From positions 17,666,501 through 17,730,500 of the forward strand of contig CM073469.1 of assembly GCA_037074535.1 (NCBI GenBank): DNA of 64,000 nucleotides. Direction: 5' to 3'. The stretch is from Gleditsia sinensis (lineage: Eukaryota; Streptophyta; Magnoliopsida; Fabales; Fabaceae). The notes beneath the pieces were generated by a model. That model was given only the letters and a program-made list of their open reading frames with translations. It made no database searches and was not told where the DNA came from. Shown in pieces: positions 46,757-60,060 of the stretch (the first letter of the stretch is position 1; every line of letters starts with the position of its first letter). Made by a program: the position numbers and the translations under genes.

Positions 46757-47905
46757 TCACTTAGACTTACGGAGCCACTCTCAAGGGAGAAGCCCCTCCA
46801 AAAATAGGCGTATGCCACTGATAGCGGCGTGCACACGGTATTCTTTAGTAAAAGGCGAAAGAATAGTTCGCTCTGTTCACACCGCGTGGCTGCGTGATTT
46901 GGTAGGAGGGGCTGTTTCAGCTTTTGTAACAACTCTGATGCAGGAAACAAGGGAAATTCTACAATGTGGGACTCGTAAGAAGATTCCAAAATTACCAAAC
47001 AAGGGATGCCTTTGGCAAGAAAAAAGAATGCATAAGCAAAATCAAACAAGTAGATATTCAATTAACTAAGCGTCGAATGGGTGATTTACTTATAGCTCAA
47101 CATTAATGGACGGCCACACTCACATCAGAGTGATCATTTTGCATAACTGGCATGCTATTTCTGACGGGATTATTAAACCAATCTTGGCCATTTTATTGCT
47201 TTGCTCAACTATTGCAGTCCATTAATCCTGCGCATTTGACAATGAGACTATTTAAATGCAGCCAACGAAAAATACTATAACATGGGAATGTACGAACAGT
47301 TACATCGGTACTAAATTTGTGCGCTTTGAAGAGAAAATAAAGAAATCAAGGACCATCCGTTTTTTTTTTATGCTCCTTCGCCAGAGCTCTGTGGTTTGGT
47401 TGTGATCTTTTCACACATACAGAACATATATCTCCAAATTTTATTGACTGTTGATTGGATTAGTGGCTTAATGTAAAGAGTGATTGATCAAAGCAAATTT
47501 TTTTTGTTTTCTTTGATTTTATCTAACATATGGTTTTTTTTTCCTCAAGTCATGAACTTTTTATGTAACCCAAAAAAATTACTTAATCAATTTTTGTTAA
47601 ATTTAGAAGGAACAATGATGGAAATGAAGGTAAATTGAAGGTTTTGCCCTTCTTTTTTTGGGTCTATCTGATTTTCAAAGTATTATCCCTATATCCATTT
47701 TTCTGTGGAAGCAGAAGCTCATGTGAGTAGAAGTAGCCCAGACAAAACAGAGCTGGCCCAAAGACAGAAACTGAAGTCCAGATTGACTATAGATTAATTA
47801 GGATTTGAAGTAGGAAAGAAAAACTAGGGGCTAACGAGTGAAGCTAATAAAAATTTGTTTTATATCTTCAATCAGTTACTTAAACTTTTAGGATAAGTAC
47901 TTTCT
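46757..47905 (+). repeat. Hairpin repeat family, copy C (long unit)
   Basis: The 62-nt core is at 46824-46885 with one change (TGTTCAC). Homology to copies D and E continues well past the core: a GTGGGACTCGTAAGAAGATTCC block, CTTGGCCATTTTATT, TTTAAATG, then GAAGTAGCCCA...ACAAAACAGA and AAAGACAGAAACTGAAGT near 47740-47780, and AATAAAAATT near 47850. No protein domain was recognised in any frame. Confidence 0.75.
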
Positions 47906-48119
47906 TAAAATTTACAAATTTGTAGCTCAAATGTTAAACAAATTTGAGTTTTGAGTTCAGTAATTGAGACAATCTCTAGAGTATTAAAAATATGAGTTTG
48001 TAAAAAATTACTTACAAAAAAAACAGCATCAATATTTTTAATAAAATCAATTATATATTCCAAAAATATATGAACACAAAGTAAAAAACAGTCATAACTG
48101 AAAAAATAAAGCTTTCACT

Positions 48120-48770
48120 ATATTGTGGGGCAACTCCCAAGCGAGAGGCCCCTTCAAAAATAGGCGTATGCCACTAAAAGCGGCGTGCACACGGTATTCT
48201 TTAGTAAAAGGCGAAAGAATAGTTCGCTCTGTGCACACCGCGCGGCTGCGTAGGTTGTCCAGAAGGCTGCTTTAGTTTTTGTAGCAACTCTGATGCAGGA
48301 AACAAGTCAAACTTTTCGATGCGGGACTCGTAAGAAGATTCCCAAAATCCAGAAGCAGAGCCAAACAAGTAGATAAAACCTTTAATGGGTACTTTTTGCC
48401 CCAACATTAATGTATTTCTAACAGGAGTTTAAGTCATTATTAAACTGGTCTTGGCCATTTTATTTCTTTGATCAACTGCTGCAAAATCTTAGACATTTGA
48501 GAATGAGCATATTTAAATGTAAACAAGAAAAAGTACTAAAACATGAGTGTAAAGGAGCTGTTGTTTCAATGGGTCACCAGCTCAACAAACCAGTAGCTTA
48601 TTGAGAAGAAGTAGCCCACGCAAAACAGAAGTATGCCAAAGACAGAAACTGAAGTTCAAATAGACACAAAACCGGAGGTTAATGAGGGATATTAATAAAA
48701 ATTACTTTGTCTTCAATTAGTTACTTAAATTTTTTGGATAATTAGTTTCTCTTGGCTTGTAGAATCATTA
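48120..48770 (+). repeat. Hairpin repeat family, copy D (shortened unit)
   Basis: The core at 48180-48241 is a perfect hairpin. The downstream landmarks of copy C occur in the same order but in about half the length, so this unit has lost internal sequence. Confidence 0.75.
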
Positions 48771-49515
48771 CATCTTTTACTAAGTGTTCAAAATTTCCAG
48801 ACTCGTCACGTCATTAAGACTTCATCACATCTGCTTTATTGTCCAAGTTTTAAGTTCAAAAATTTTAAAATAGTTAACTTTAGGGGTGTAAATTAACAAT
48901 TAAGTTCATCTTTCATCTGCAGGTTGGGGTGTTTCTCTGCCTCCCTCAAAATAGCTTTAAAGCGTGGTGGCTTGGCCTTGTGGTGTTTGGCAGGAGGTGC
49001 TTGGGTGGAGATGGGAGTTTAGAACTTGCAAGCTAACATACTCCGAAATATTTAGAAGAGCCGAAATGATAGAGTTTTCCATTCAGGGTTTTGGAATTTT
49101 CATCAAGTTTGGCAAGCTACCTCGTTTTAGTGTGTAGAATTTCTTCGATCATGTGCAAACTCAAACAGGTGCTTGGTTTTTTTCTTTGGGTGTAACCACC
49201 CTAAGTCGTGTGTTGTTTGGCCTCAAAGGACCTCCTTCTTTCCTCTGTTTCAGGACTGTTTCCTGGTTATTATTAGTTCAATAAAATTCCTTTTTTTGAA
49301 AAAAAAAAAAAGAAAGAATTTCAGGTTCAACTCATTACATTTCCAAAGAGTTCTATCATGAATAAATTTTTTTTAACAGTGTGAAAAAAATATTGATAAA
49401 CTATTATATTCTTTTGGCAATACTATAAATTTTTTTCACTCACTCATGTTATATGAATTTAAATTCTCTTAATACTAACAATTTGTATTAGTGGTTAAAT
49501 TCTCTTAATACTAAC
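48771..49515. other. Spacer, no gene recognised
   Basis: It contains a patch of moderate complexity around 48900-49260 with no clear domain, then an A-run and AT-rich sequence. A short direct repeat of TAAATTCTCTTAATACTAACAA lies at about 49457 and 49496. Confidence 0.4.
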
Positions 49516-49975
49516 AATTCTACCGTACGGCTATAAGACCTGCTATATTATATGGTACGAAATGTTGGGCGGTTAAAAGACAACATGAAGATAAACTCAA
49601 CGTTGCAGAGATGAGAATGTTGCGTTAGATGTGTGGACACACCATAAGAGATATAATTAGAAATGAGTGCATTAAAGAGAAAATTGGGATAGCACCTATT
49701 GTGGAGAAGATGGTTGAAACTCGTTTAAGGTGGTTTGGCCATGTGTGGAGAAGATCTGCAAGCCCTAGTGAGAAGAGTTGATCGAATGGAGAATAGTCCA
49801 ATAATTAAAAGTAGAGGGAGACCAAAAAAAATAATAAGTAAAACTATTAAAAATGATTTAATAGTTAATAACTTATCTTTTGATTTCATCCATTATAGGC
49901 CACTATAGTGCCGTTTGATCTATGTAGCTGACCCCACCTAGTGAGAAAAGGCTTAATTATTGTTGTTGTTGGTTA
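49516..49975 (+). pseudogene. RTE-type LINE 3' end
   Basis: The translation reads A-I-R-P-A-I-L-Y-G-T-K-C-W-A-V-K, M-R-M-L-R-stop-M-C-G-H-T, and V-E-K-M-V-E-T-R-L-R-W-F-G-H-V-W-R-R. This is the C-terminal end of the reverse-transcriptase protein of plant RTE-clade non-LTR elements. Several stops are present. The 3' end has TTGTTGTTG repeats, typical of this clade. The 5' part is missing, as is usual after incomplete reverse transcription. Confidence 0.85.
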
Positions 49976-50811
49976 ATTTCTAAATCTAGGTTCATTATTC
50001 ACTTCTTATAGGCTATGTTGATTGTTGACTAACAATATTAAAATAATATATGTTTATTAAATTTTTTATTACAAAAAAAGACTTTTACATTTTATTTATA
50101 TATTATCTTATTTCTATTATAGTTTCAAAGCATTTGCTTAATGACATGATCTTATCTCAAAATTTATGAAATACAAAATCAGAGTTCAAAAGGGATCGAT
50201 CAGCCCTTACCTCAAAAATCATGCAATTTTACTATCATATCATGTTTAGTGCGTAGCTTATTGGTCATATTTTTAATTTCTACTTATTTTAAAATTATTC
50301 TTTTAAGATAGATTTTATTAAAAAGCAATTAATATTTGGCTAATTCATTTTATAAGCGTTTTGTTTTATCAATATTAGTAGTGTTTAATCAATCTTTCAA
50401 AAAAAAACTTTACTGTTCAAATAATTTTTATAAGTATTTTTTTATTTAATATTGTTTAGATGAAAAATTGATTTTTAATTAGTTTCATTAAATTCTTAAT
50501 ATGTCTATATAATTAAAATCATAAAAAAATAAATACAAATATGTAATTAGAATAAATTGACAAATATATCAAAATAACTATCAAAATTTTAATTATAATA
50601 AATTTCTTATCTACACAAAACTAATGTTTATTTTTGCTTTGAACCCTAAACAACGTTAATGTTTATTTTTGCTTTTAAAAAAACTCTAAATACTTGATTG
50701 CAAAGAGCAGTAAAAATTACCCTTAAAAGAATTAGGCTGCACGACTCAATTTAACACCCTCGAGCAAGCATGCCAACCAAAAAGATCCATAACCCATTCT
50801 AGACAAATAAG
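49976..50811. other. AT-rich spacer
   Basis: No gene, RNA or clear repeat recognised. Confidence 0.5.
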
Positions 50812-52310
50812 CTTCAACTTAATTGTGGGACCACTCCAAAAAGGAGAAGACCCTCCAAAAATAGGCGTATGCCACTAAATGCGGCGTGCACACGGTATTC
50901 TTTAGTAAAAGGCGAAAGAATAGTTCGCTCTGTGCACACCGCGTGGCTGCGTGGTTTGAAAACAGGGGCTGCTTCGGTTTTTGTAGCAGCTCTGATGCAA
51001 GAATCCAGGGCGGCTTGTCGATGTGGGACTCGCAAGCAGATCAAAACATATGGGATGCCTTCTGCAAGAAATAGCCCTTAGCTGGGCATCCAATGGTACT
51101 TAATTTTGCCTCAACATTTGGACGCCTACACTCACACATGAGAGTGATCATTTTAGTGTTTTGCATAATTGGAATCTAACCAAAACAAGGTTAAGTCATC
51201 ATCAAACTTATCTTGCCCTTTTTATTGCCTTGATGAGTTATTGCTTTCTATTAATAATATAATATGTAACACTTGAGATAATATTGTGATCTTAAAATTC
51301 TCCTACCCATTGATTAATTTTTTTGAAGATATTCTTCTCATGATTTAAGTCACATTAATTAAAAATTAATCCATAAAAAATAATGACTCAAAAAATAGTA
51401 ACTTAGAAAAAAAATTTACTTGGTGTCCAAAAGGATTTTTAATTCACAAGAGTGGACACCCCCAAAGAGTGAAAAGAAATGACTCAGTGCATAAAAGGGT
51501 ACAAGACTACTAGAGAGAGAGCAACTAGACTTTATCACCCAACAAGTTGTTTTCTTTTCTTCTTTTTTTGATAATTAATCTTAGACATTTGAAAAGTAGC
51601 ATATTTAAATGTCAACAAGAAAAAATACAAAATATGTGAATGTATGAAAATATTTATCTGTGAAAAATAGCTATTCTTTGATTACAATTTTTATTAAATC
51701 CCACTCAAATACTTTCAAAAATACCGAATAAAGAAGGATTAGATTGAAATAGACATAAGAATTTGTTAAATTTAGAAGAAATCATTATATCAATAGAAAT
51801 AAAATAAAGGTATCTACCTACTTTTTTTTTCTTACCAATTGTTTTTTTGGGTCATCAAAATATGTAAATCATCAAATTAAGAGGTACAAAGACGTGTTTT
51901 AACAAGATACAAAATTTTAAAAACTATATAGGGTGAATAATTATTTTAGTCTTCTAAAATTTCACGTTTTTTTAATTTAATGTCTCAAAATTTTATTTTT
52001 TATTAATAAAATAAATATGTTAGATATTTATTAATAGATTTAACCAAATTAATTTTTAAGAGAATATAATTTTTTAAATATAAAAGTAGCTACTCACTCT
52101 AAAATAAAATCCAGTAATAGAAAATGGATCACAACCGGCCCAAAAAACCAGAAAAGTAGCCCACACAAAACAGAAGTAGGCCTAAAGACATACTGAGGTC
52201 CAAATAATTTTTAAATGACTTAGAAATTTGGAGTAGTAAAAGAAACTAGTGGCCAATGAAGGATATTAATAAAATTATTTGTATGTGTTCAATTAATTTT
52301 TAAAATTTTT
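50812..52310 (+). repeat. Hairpin repeat family, copy E (long unit)
   Basis: The core at 50881-50942 is a perfect hairpin. It aligns downstream with copies C and D up to about 52310 (AAGTAGCCCACACAAAACAG near 52150, GGATATTAATAAAATTA near 52260). It also shares TTAATTGTGGGACCACTCC and a CCTCAA-ACATT...ACACTCAC stretch with copy A. Confidence 0.75.
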
Positions 52311-53427
52311 GGGATAATTATTTATGATTAGAGATGAGCATACGTCAGATTGAATTATAAACTCAATTCAATTTAATAAAAAAATATATCCAAATTTAAA
52401 ATTTTTTTAATTTAATTCTATAAAATTGAATCATAAAATTTATATTTGATTAATTAATGCTAACATTATGTTTTAATAAAATAAAATCCCTTTAAAGCAC
52501 ATTGCTTTGAACTAATTTGATCGGTAATTTTTTTTCAATAAATTTGGTCAAATTTAAATAAATTATCTAATTATGTATACTTTAATATGTGACTAAGTGC
52601 TCAAATTTTCAAAACTACTCATTTTATTAATAACTCATCAATATATGCTTTTTTTAAGTTTTTTTAATTTATTTGACTTTGATTATAATTTAAATTTAAA
52701 TTTTTAATTTTTGAGATAATTTTAATACCAGAGTTGAAAATTCAAGTTTAATTATGGAACCAAATAAACCAAAAAAGAAAAAGAAAAAATAAGTCTGAAA
52801 TTTAAGTTCAACAAATTTTAAAATAGTTGAATCCTTAGCCGGAGGCCCATACATGTCATGTGCAGGTCATTTTCAAGTTTGTTCAGTGTACATACATTTG
52901 CATTTATTCTTTCTGTCATATCTTGGACTGGAACATTATTACAAAATAATGGAAAGAAGGTGAGTGAAGCCAAGTATTTTGTGGGAGGAAAACAAAGCTC
53001 AAGAAAGGGATGAGAATAACCATTTCATGTTTCTTTCTGCCAATGGCAAGTGATTAAGGAGGGTAATTGTTATGTATATTTCTCATATATATTTTTTTAA
53101 ATAAATATATTACGATATTTAAAATATTTCTATTTAATATAATTATTAAAAAGTGTTTAAAAAATTATGCACTGAATATTGTAAAAATTTAACAAAGATA
53201 AATTTGTATAATTTTGTAATCTTTTTATCTTTTTAAATGATTATAATCAAGTTGATTAAAATTAATTTTTAATATATTTAAATTTATTCATTTAAAATTA
53301 ATTAACTTTAAACTAACTCAACTTTTAAATAAATTAATAATAATAATAATAATTCTTAACTCATTAACTATCAATTTGAAATATTATAAATATAAAATAT
53401 ACTTGTATTTATATGTCTAAATTAAGT
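52311..53427. other. AT-rich spacer
   Basis: No gene recognised. One GC-richer patch near 52840-53060 has no open frame of note. Confidence 0.5.
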
Positions 53428-53523
53428 TAATTAATAATAAATAGTTTTATATGATGTATATTTATGTATATATGAACAAATTGATATAAATATACATCAT
53501 ATAAAACTATTGATTATTAATTA
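53428..53523. repeat. 38-bp-arm near-perfect palindrome
   Basis: The arms at 53428-53465 and 53486-53523 match with about one mismatch around a 20-nt loop. It sits just left of a LINE tail and may be a MITE. Confidence 0.85.
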
Positions 53524-53544
53524 GTTTAAATGAAAATTTTATTT

Positions 53545-53940
53545 TATAGTTATAAGATCTGTTATATTGTATGATATTGAATGTTGAGCGGTTAAAAGAT
53601 AATATAAAAATAAATTTAATATTACATATATGAGAAAGTTGAGATAGTATCTATTGTGAAGAAAATAGTAAAATCTCACTTAAAGTGGTTTGGACATATG
53701 TGAAAAACATTTATAGAAATCCTATTGAGAAAAATAAATGAGATAGAGAATAATTCGATAGTTAAAAGCAGATGAAAATAAAAAAAAATAATAGATAAAA
53801 TTATTAAAAAAATTTAATAATTAATAATTTATCTATTAATTTCATTTATAATAAGTTATTATAGCGTCGTTTGATCAATATAACCGATTTCATCTAATAA
53901 AAGAGACTTAATTATTGTTGTTGTTGTTATTAATATATAA
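53545..53940 (+). pseudogene. Second RTE-type LINE 3' end, heavily decayed
   Basis: It is nucleotide-level similar to 49520-49975: GTTAAAAGA, TGGTTTGG(A/C)CATRTGTG, GCGTCGTTTGATC, and the TTGTTGTTGTT end. Coding capacity is gone. Its last about 125 bp form part of the tandem duplication that follows. Confidence 0.75.
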
Positions 53941-54756
53941 ATTATTGTATTTTATTTTATTTTTTAATAAAATCACATATAAGTAAATAAGATATAAAAA
54001 CTAATAATACTTGTTAGTAATCCACCAACTTAAGGAATTTAGTATCAAAATTTGAAAAACTCATTTAACTAAACAAATTTAATATATTGATTAAGTTAGT
54101 TCATTTAAAAAATGAGCCAAACTCAGTTCAAATTTTTAACAAGTTGGATCTTACTAATTCATGAACAACTAAATTTATTTATACTCTTATTTTGAATAAT
54201 ATGAGATAGCTCCAAAATAAAAATATCTTATAGCTACGGGATATTTGCATATCAATTGTAGACATCTATCTTGTTAAAAATTTGAAAGATTTAATAATTA
54301 TGAAAGATTTAATAATTAATAATCTATCTATTAATCTCATTTATAATAGGTCATTGTAGCGTCATTTGATCAATGTAATCGATTACATCTAGTGAAAAAA
54401 AGTTTAATTGTTATTGTTGTTGTTATTAATATATAAATTATTATATTTAGTTTTATTTTTTAATAAAATCACATATAAGTAAAGAAGATATAAAAACTAA
54501 TAATACTTGTTAGTAATCCACCAACTTAACCAATTTAGTATCAAATTTGCAAAACTCATTTAATTAAACAAATTTAATATATTGATTAAGTTAGTTCATT
54601 TAAAAAATGAGCCAAACTCAGTTCAAATTTTTAACAAGTTGAATCTTACTAATTCACGAACAACTCAATTTCTTATTTTGAATAATATGAGATAGCTCCG
54701 AAATAAAAATTTCTTATAGCTACAGGATATTTGCATATCAATTGTAGACATCTAAA
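53816..54756. repeat. Tandem duplication, 495-bp period
   Basis: The unit at 53816-54310 is followed directly by 54311-about 54756. The second unit lacks a few dozen bases at its end. Each includes the LINE tail and an AT-rich flank with GAGCCAAACTCAGTTC and TTTGCATATCAATTGTAGAC. Identity looks about 90%, so the event is fairly old but later than the LINE insertion. Confidence 0.85.
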
Positions 54757-54991
54757 TTAAATATTTTATTTTTAGATGGTGTAATTTATTTTCTTTTTGA
54801 CGAGGTTAGAGACAAACCATCTGTACCAACGTTAAAACATTTACAAACAATTTCTTTTTAACTTGACTCCAAGAAAAATTAGGATAATTAAGATTCTAGT
54901 CATACTGTGAATTGACACTACTACAAGAGTAAGTTAACAATTTAATTTTTGGATTTATAAGATCATTTAATTTTGATACTTTAATTTTTTA

Positions 54992-55037
<46 letters not shown>

Positions 55038-55999
55038 CTTTAAAATTATTAATTCGTTGCATATTAATTAGTTTATTAATTTAAAAAAAAAATTTAGCAT
55101 GTTAGTTTTTTATTTTAATATTTTTAAAAATTAATTTATATACCATAAAAATTAAATAAATTTAAAGATTAAATTATTAATTTACTCTTATTATTATAAA
55201 ATAAGGCCTGCTTTCTTTCTTTGCACAAGTTACGGCAAAATTGCATATATAAGTATCTGCGCTAAACTTTTCTAGATTGGCAATTAAAATGCTATAGGCT
55301 TATTGTAAACATTGGTTGCCCTAAGCCAAAAGAAAATAATTTAGAGATAAGAAAAAAGAAACATTTTCAGGTTTGCATTTGAAAGCTTAAAAGCTTAAAT
55401 AATTTCGATTATTATTTGATTAAATTGGTGCCAAAACCAATTATAATTAAACTAAACTTTTAACATAAAAATAGTATTTCATTTACTGTTACAATTTATA
55501 AGAACTTTTACACGACTGAATATATTATAAATAAATATAAATAAAATTTTATTTAAAAATATACACTTTTAGTCACTTAGATCAATTCATGTGGTTGGAG
55601 GTGAAAATTTGAACAAGATCCTTATAAAAAAAATTGATATTAAAAATAAGAGTAAATTACATTTATTTCTTTTAAGTCCCTGAAAATTATACTTACACCA
55701 TTTGTATTTTTAAATTATACAAACAAAATTCTCTATTTTCAAAATTGTTAATAAAATTTATATTTTATGAATATATTTTTTAAAAAATTTATAAATAACT
55801 TAATTTAATACAGTACAAATTACTAAAAATTTAAATTAATATTTATAAAAACTTAAAAAAAAAGTTAGTATAGTTAATTTTTAAATATTGAGAGAGTGAA
55901 TGTAGATTTTATAAATTTTAAAATAAATTTTTATATTAATTTAAAATTAAAGAGAGTGTAAATTTAATTTTTAAAAATAAAAAGTAAATATAACAATCT
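54757..55999. other. AT-rich spacer
   Basis: No gene; a (TA)n tract lies near 55000-55032. Confidence 0.5.
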
Positions 56000-56560
56000 A
56001 ATAACAATCACTTTAATGGTCCCATGGGGTTCTATCAAGGTTTGGTCCCTATGCTTTAAGAATTAGATCCCAAATTGGACACAAGAGAGAACAAATTCTC
56101 AAGTTTCATGTTCCAATCACATGTCGCAGCCGACAAACAGCACCCTAGGACCTCCGAGTACCATTAATTGTATCCGAGATTATAAATAAGGATTCCCAAA
56201 CTCCAGCCTCCGTATGATCACCGAAAGAATTGCCAAAGGTTTTGTCGAAAAAAAGAATGACCAAAAAGCTGAGGCCAACATGGGATCTACGCAAATGAAT
56301 TTCATCTCTCTCTCTCTCTCTCTCTTTTTCTTTTTTTTTCAGATCATAACTCTGCCCCCAGAGTGAAGCAACTTGCGCTTTAAAAAGCTGGCAAAGTGTT
56401 TGGATTCACCAAGATTCCTGTGACATACTACGCTTTTTTATGTGCCTCTGTTTTCATATTTTACGCCTCAATAATTATTCATGCAATACAAGTAGTCTCA
56501 ATTTTCAAGTACACAGCTTACTGTTAATTTCTGCGGAGGTCTAAGCAGTTTTTTTTTTTC
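56000..56560. other. GC-richer island of unknown nature
   Basis: Composition is closer to transcribed sequence than its surroundings, with a (CT)n tract at about 56307-56326. No frame or RNA structure was recognised. It could be a relic of a host gene leader. Confidence 0.3.
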
Positions 56561-59500
56561 GTTATTTTATCTTGAATTTTTAAATATTTTAAGTATAAGA
56601 TATTATAATATCTAAAATATATATATTTAGTATGATAATAAAAAATTATCATAAAAATTAGAATTGATATTTTAAAAAAATTAAAAAAATTAAAATTTTA
56701 ATAATACAAAATGTTTATAATTTTTGAATGATATTAAATATTAGTTAAAATAATATTATTTTACCTCTAGTATACTAAATACAAATATTTTAATATCAAA
56801 TAACTCGTTGACCATATTAAATTACTGCACAATACAGAGGAAAGGCAATTTGGTATTATTTAAAGGATTTGTTTAAAAATAAAAATCGATGTAGCTTTTT
56901 CTTTTTTAGACAAAATGACAATATTTTATTCAAAATACCTATAATCATATAAATTTTAGAACTAATAACAAATGGATGTTTATAATTTTTTATTGAATTA
57001 AAAGTCAAATAAATTTTTTATTAATCTTTGATATTTAGGGTGAAAAATTGTCACTATTATTGTTAAATTAAATTAAAAAATTTAAAAATATTATAATATA
57101 TCTGAACCAAGAGTATGATAGAAAATTAAAATTTTTTAAATCTATTTAAAAGAAGACCGATTTGAAATATTTTCTTAAATTTATTTGCAAAAAAAAAAGA
57201 AAAAAAAGAGAAAAGTGAAGAAGTAAAATAAGAAAAGAAGAAAAAAGAAAAGTTGGAGGAGAGATGCAGCTTTCTTTTTAACTGATTGAAATTTGTTCTG
57301 CTTTTTCGTTCTGCTTCGAAGAAAACTCTCTCGGGGGGTTGAATGTAGCTTTTTCTTTTTTGTTCATCTTTTAAGTCAATAATCTTTTGGGAGCAGAGAA
57401 TGTGTGCTAAAATGGAAATATTTGCTGATTTTACTAGAAAGACAAGATTAAAAATAACCAATGTTATGGAAAAAAAAATCTAATAATTTTCTTTTTTTAA
57501 AAAAAAATAATATCAATATACAGCAACTAATTTTATATTATAATTTTTATGTTAATTTGTTCATAATAATCTGAAATTGATATTCTTATGCAGATGTATA
57601 GTTTAACACCTGTTTCTCATGTTCAGGGTGAGTGAGTGGCTTTCCACAGAGAGGCCCACCGTGATCAGAACAACATGTGGATTCGTACTTAAGGGAACCA
57701 GCCAGCCTGTTGCACCGATTAGCATTCCTCTTTTTTTTTTTTCTTTTTTTTTTTCCATGTTGAACAATTAAATTAATGCAAAAATTTACTTGGAAATTAT
57801 AAATAAATCTATAAATAATAAATTTTATTAATACCAAAATTAACCTCACATCTATAATAATAAATTATAAATAAATATATAAATATATCAATAAATCAAA
57901 AACTTGATTGCGACTATCAATTTTTCGTATTTGAATTGTTACATTAACATTTACACTTGAATGGACTAAAAAATTATATTTATGCTTTAAGTGATAGTTA
58001 TAATTTTTTAGTTAATATTAAATGTCTGATCTTAAACATTAATATTAAAATAAAATTATAAAATTAAATCCTAGAGACGTGGCCGAAAAAGAGTCAATTA
58101 TAATTTTTAATCTAATAATAAATATTTATTTTTGCCAACAAAAAATTAAAATGAGTATATAGTATATTTACATATTTATTTATATTACTTTGATCTATAT
58201 ACTTTTAATAAATCAAACCCACCTAACACTTTCCACCAACCAACATTTATTATTATTTTTTCCCTCAAAAGCACGCGCAATTAAAACAGGAAATCCCATG
58301 TGGAGCCAAACCAAAGCACTTGACTTGGAACATTAGGTCTGAAAATTAATACTAATGTTCAGAAGCTCTTTAAAATGCAGGCAAAGCCAAAATTCAAGAC
58401 AGGCAACAACACTATTCAATATAGACAAAATGAGCTACTCAACGCTATTATGGCAAATGGGAAAGGCAGGAAAAACTGAGTAGAACCACAAATGTGAACC
58501 TTTGTTAAATAAATGCCAAGCCACAAACTTTCCACCTAACCTCCCAACAGCATGAGAATTACCTGTCCACCACATTTCTGGTGGCCTGCATCTGTTGCTT
58601 GTGAGTTGTGACTCTGACTCAATCAGGAACATAATGAGTATAAGCAATAAAAAGAATTGCTAGCTAGATGCACTTTGATAGTTTGCCTAAAAGTAGGAAG
58701 GTGATTAGTTCTAAATCAGGATTGATGTTGCATAGAGTTTATCTCTTCTAATAGAGATTATAAGTTAAGACTATTCTTAGTAGGTGAGCATGTGCTTTGT
58801 CCACACATCAAGTCGAGAGTTTTGAGACCTCTTAGATAATATAATAAAATTGAGGAAAACTATTTTTTTGTCCCTGACAAATACGTAAATTTTCAATTTA
58901 GTCTTCACAGATGAAAGTACTTATAATATCACTCTTAAACCATAATCTAAAATTTGACTCCATACTTGACTCATTGTTTAAATTATAGTTTTCTATAACA
59001 TTTATCTTATTTGATATATGAACTAACACTCACTTAACACTGCAATAGAATGAAAAGGATATCAAAACCTGCAAGAAACATCCGTTATGCTTAACTGGCC
59101 TCTCACTCAAGATGCATGATGTTAATGCAATCATCTCTATTTGCTTTAAATTTGCCTTATCACATATTCAATCAATTCATAGCACAATCTAATTATGATC
59201 TCAAGCCTCTTAGCTTATTAAATGGGACAGAACAGCAAGTGACAACATGTGAGGACCCAAAACTTTACTATATTCAAACTCAATGACAACCAAATATGCA
59301 AAATCGCTCCCTTATTAAGATAATCAAACAAGAATGATGTGGGGAATATCAGTAAAATCCCCAATGCTTATACTTGATCATGACTACGCCTCTTTATACA
59401 CACACATAGATAGAGGTGAAGATGATGTTTAGAAATACTGCTAGACAGCGACTATTTGGAAGCAATATATAATAGGAGTTCCCAGTACAATCTCTTGTAT

Positions 59501-60060
59501 TTTAAGTTCATCACCAAGTACACCAATTTGTGGGAATGTACACCAACTTGTATTTCACTTATTTTTTTCCTTTAAAACAAGCCCACCACTTTCTGTATTA
59601 TTTCTAACAACTGAAAAGAATTACAGCATAATATCAATCTAGTTTTTACTCTAGAAACGTACATATCTGCAAGTATGTAAGTATGTTGTATAGATGACTT
59701 GTCTATTAACAGAGGGAGACACCACCACCTAGATGTGTCCTAGCAACAAGAAATTTTTAGTAATATAATATCAAATATAGCAATATGATTCCTAAGAGAT
59801 GTTTCCACAATTAATCCTTTCAAATGGAAAGCAACCTTCAAAAACATGTTGTGGATGATACCTTCCATGACCTAAAACTTCCATTTTATCAAGCAGCAAA
59901 AGTTCATAATGTTGCTATTTGCAGCAAAAGAAAAAGCGTGCATCATGCAAGACCTTTTTCTTACTCTAATAATAATAAAAGCACACAAATGGACTGGCAA
60001 TTCAAAAAGAGAAGGTGCTGCCATGGAGTGACCTTTAAAATGTTAGCAACATGAAAAATG
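56561..60060. other. Spacer, no gene recognised
   Basis: Mostly AT-rich. GC-richer patches at 57590-57740, 58380-58680 and 59210-60050 have no convincing coding frame or RNA fold. The last may belong to downstream flank of the epimerase gene. Confidence 0.4.

Noticed and set aside
46662..47069. 135-codon frames on both strands over hairpin copy C
   Set aside because: The equivalent frames are broken or shifted in the other copies, so the conservation looks structural and not coding.
50869..51081. 70-codon frame over hairpin copy E
   Set aside because: The same frame has an early stop in copy A and diverges after the core in C and D.
57126..57849. Minus-strand frames of 87-111 codons
   Set aside because: Lys/Phe/Ser-rich translations of A- and T-runs; no domain.
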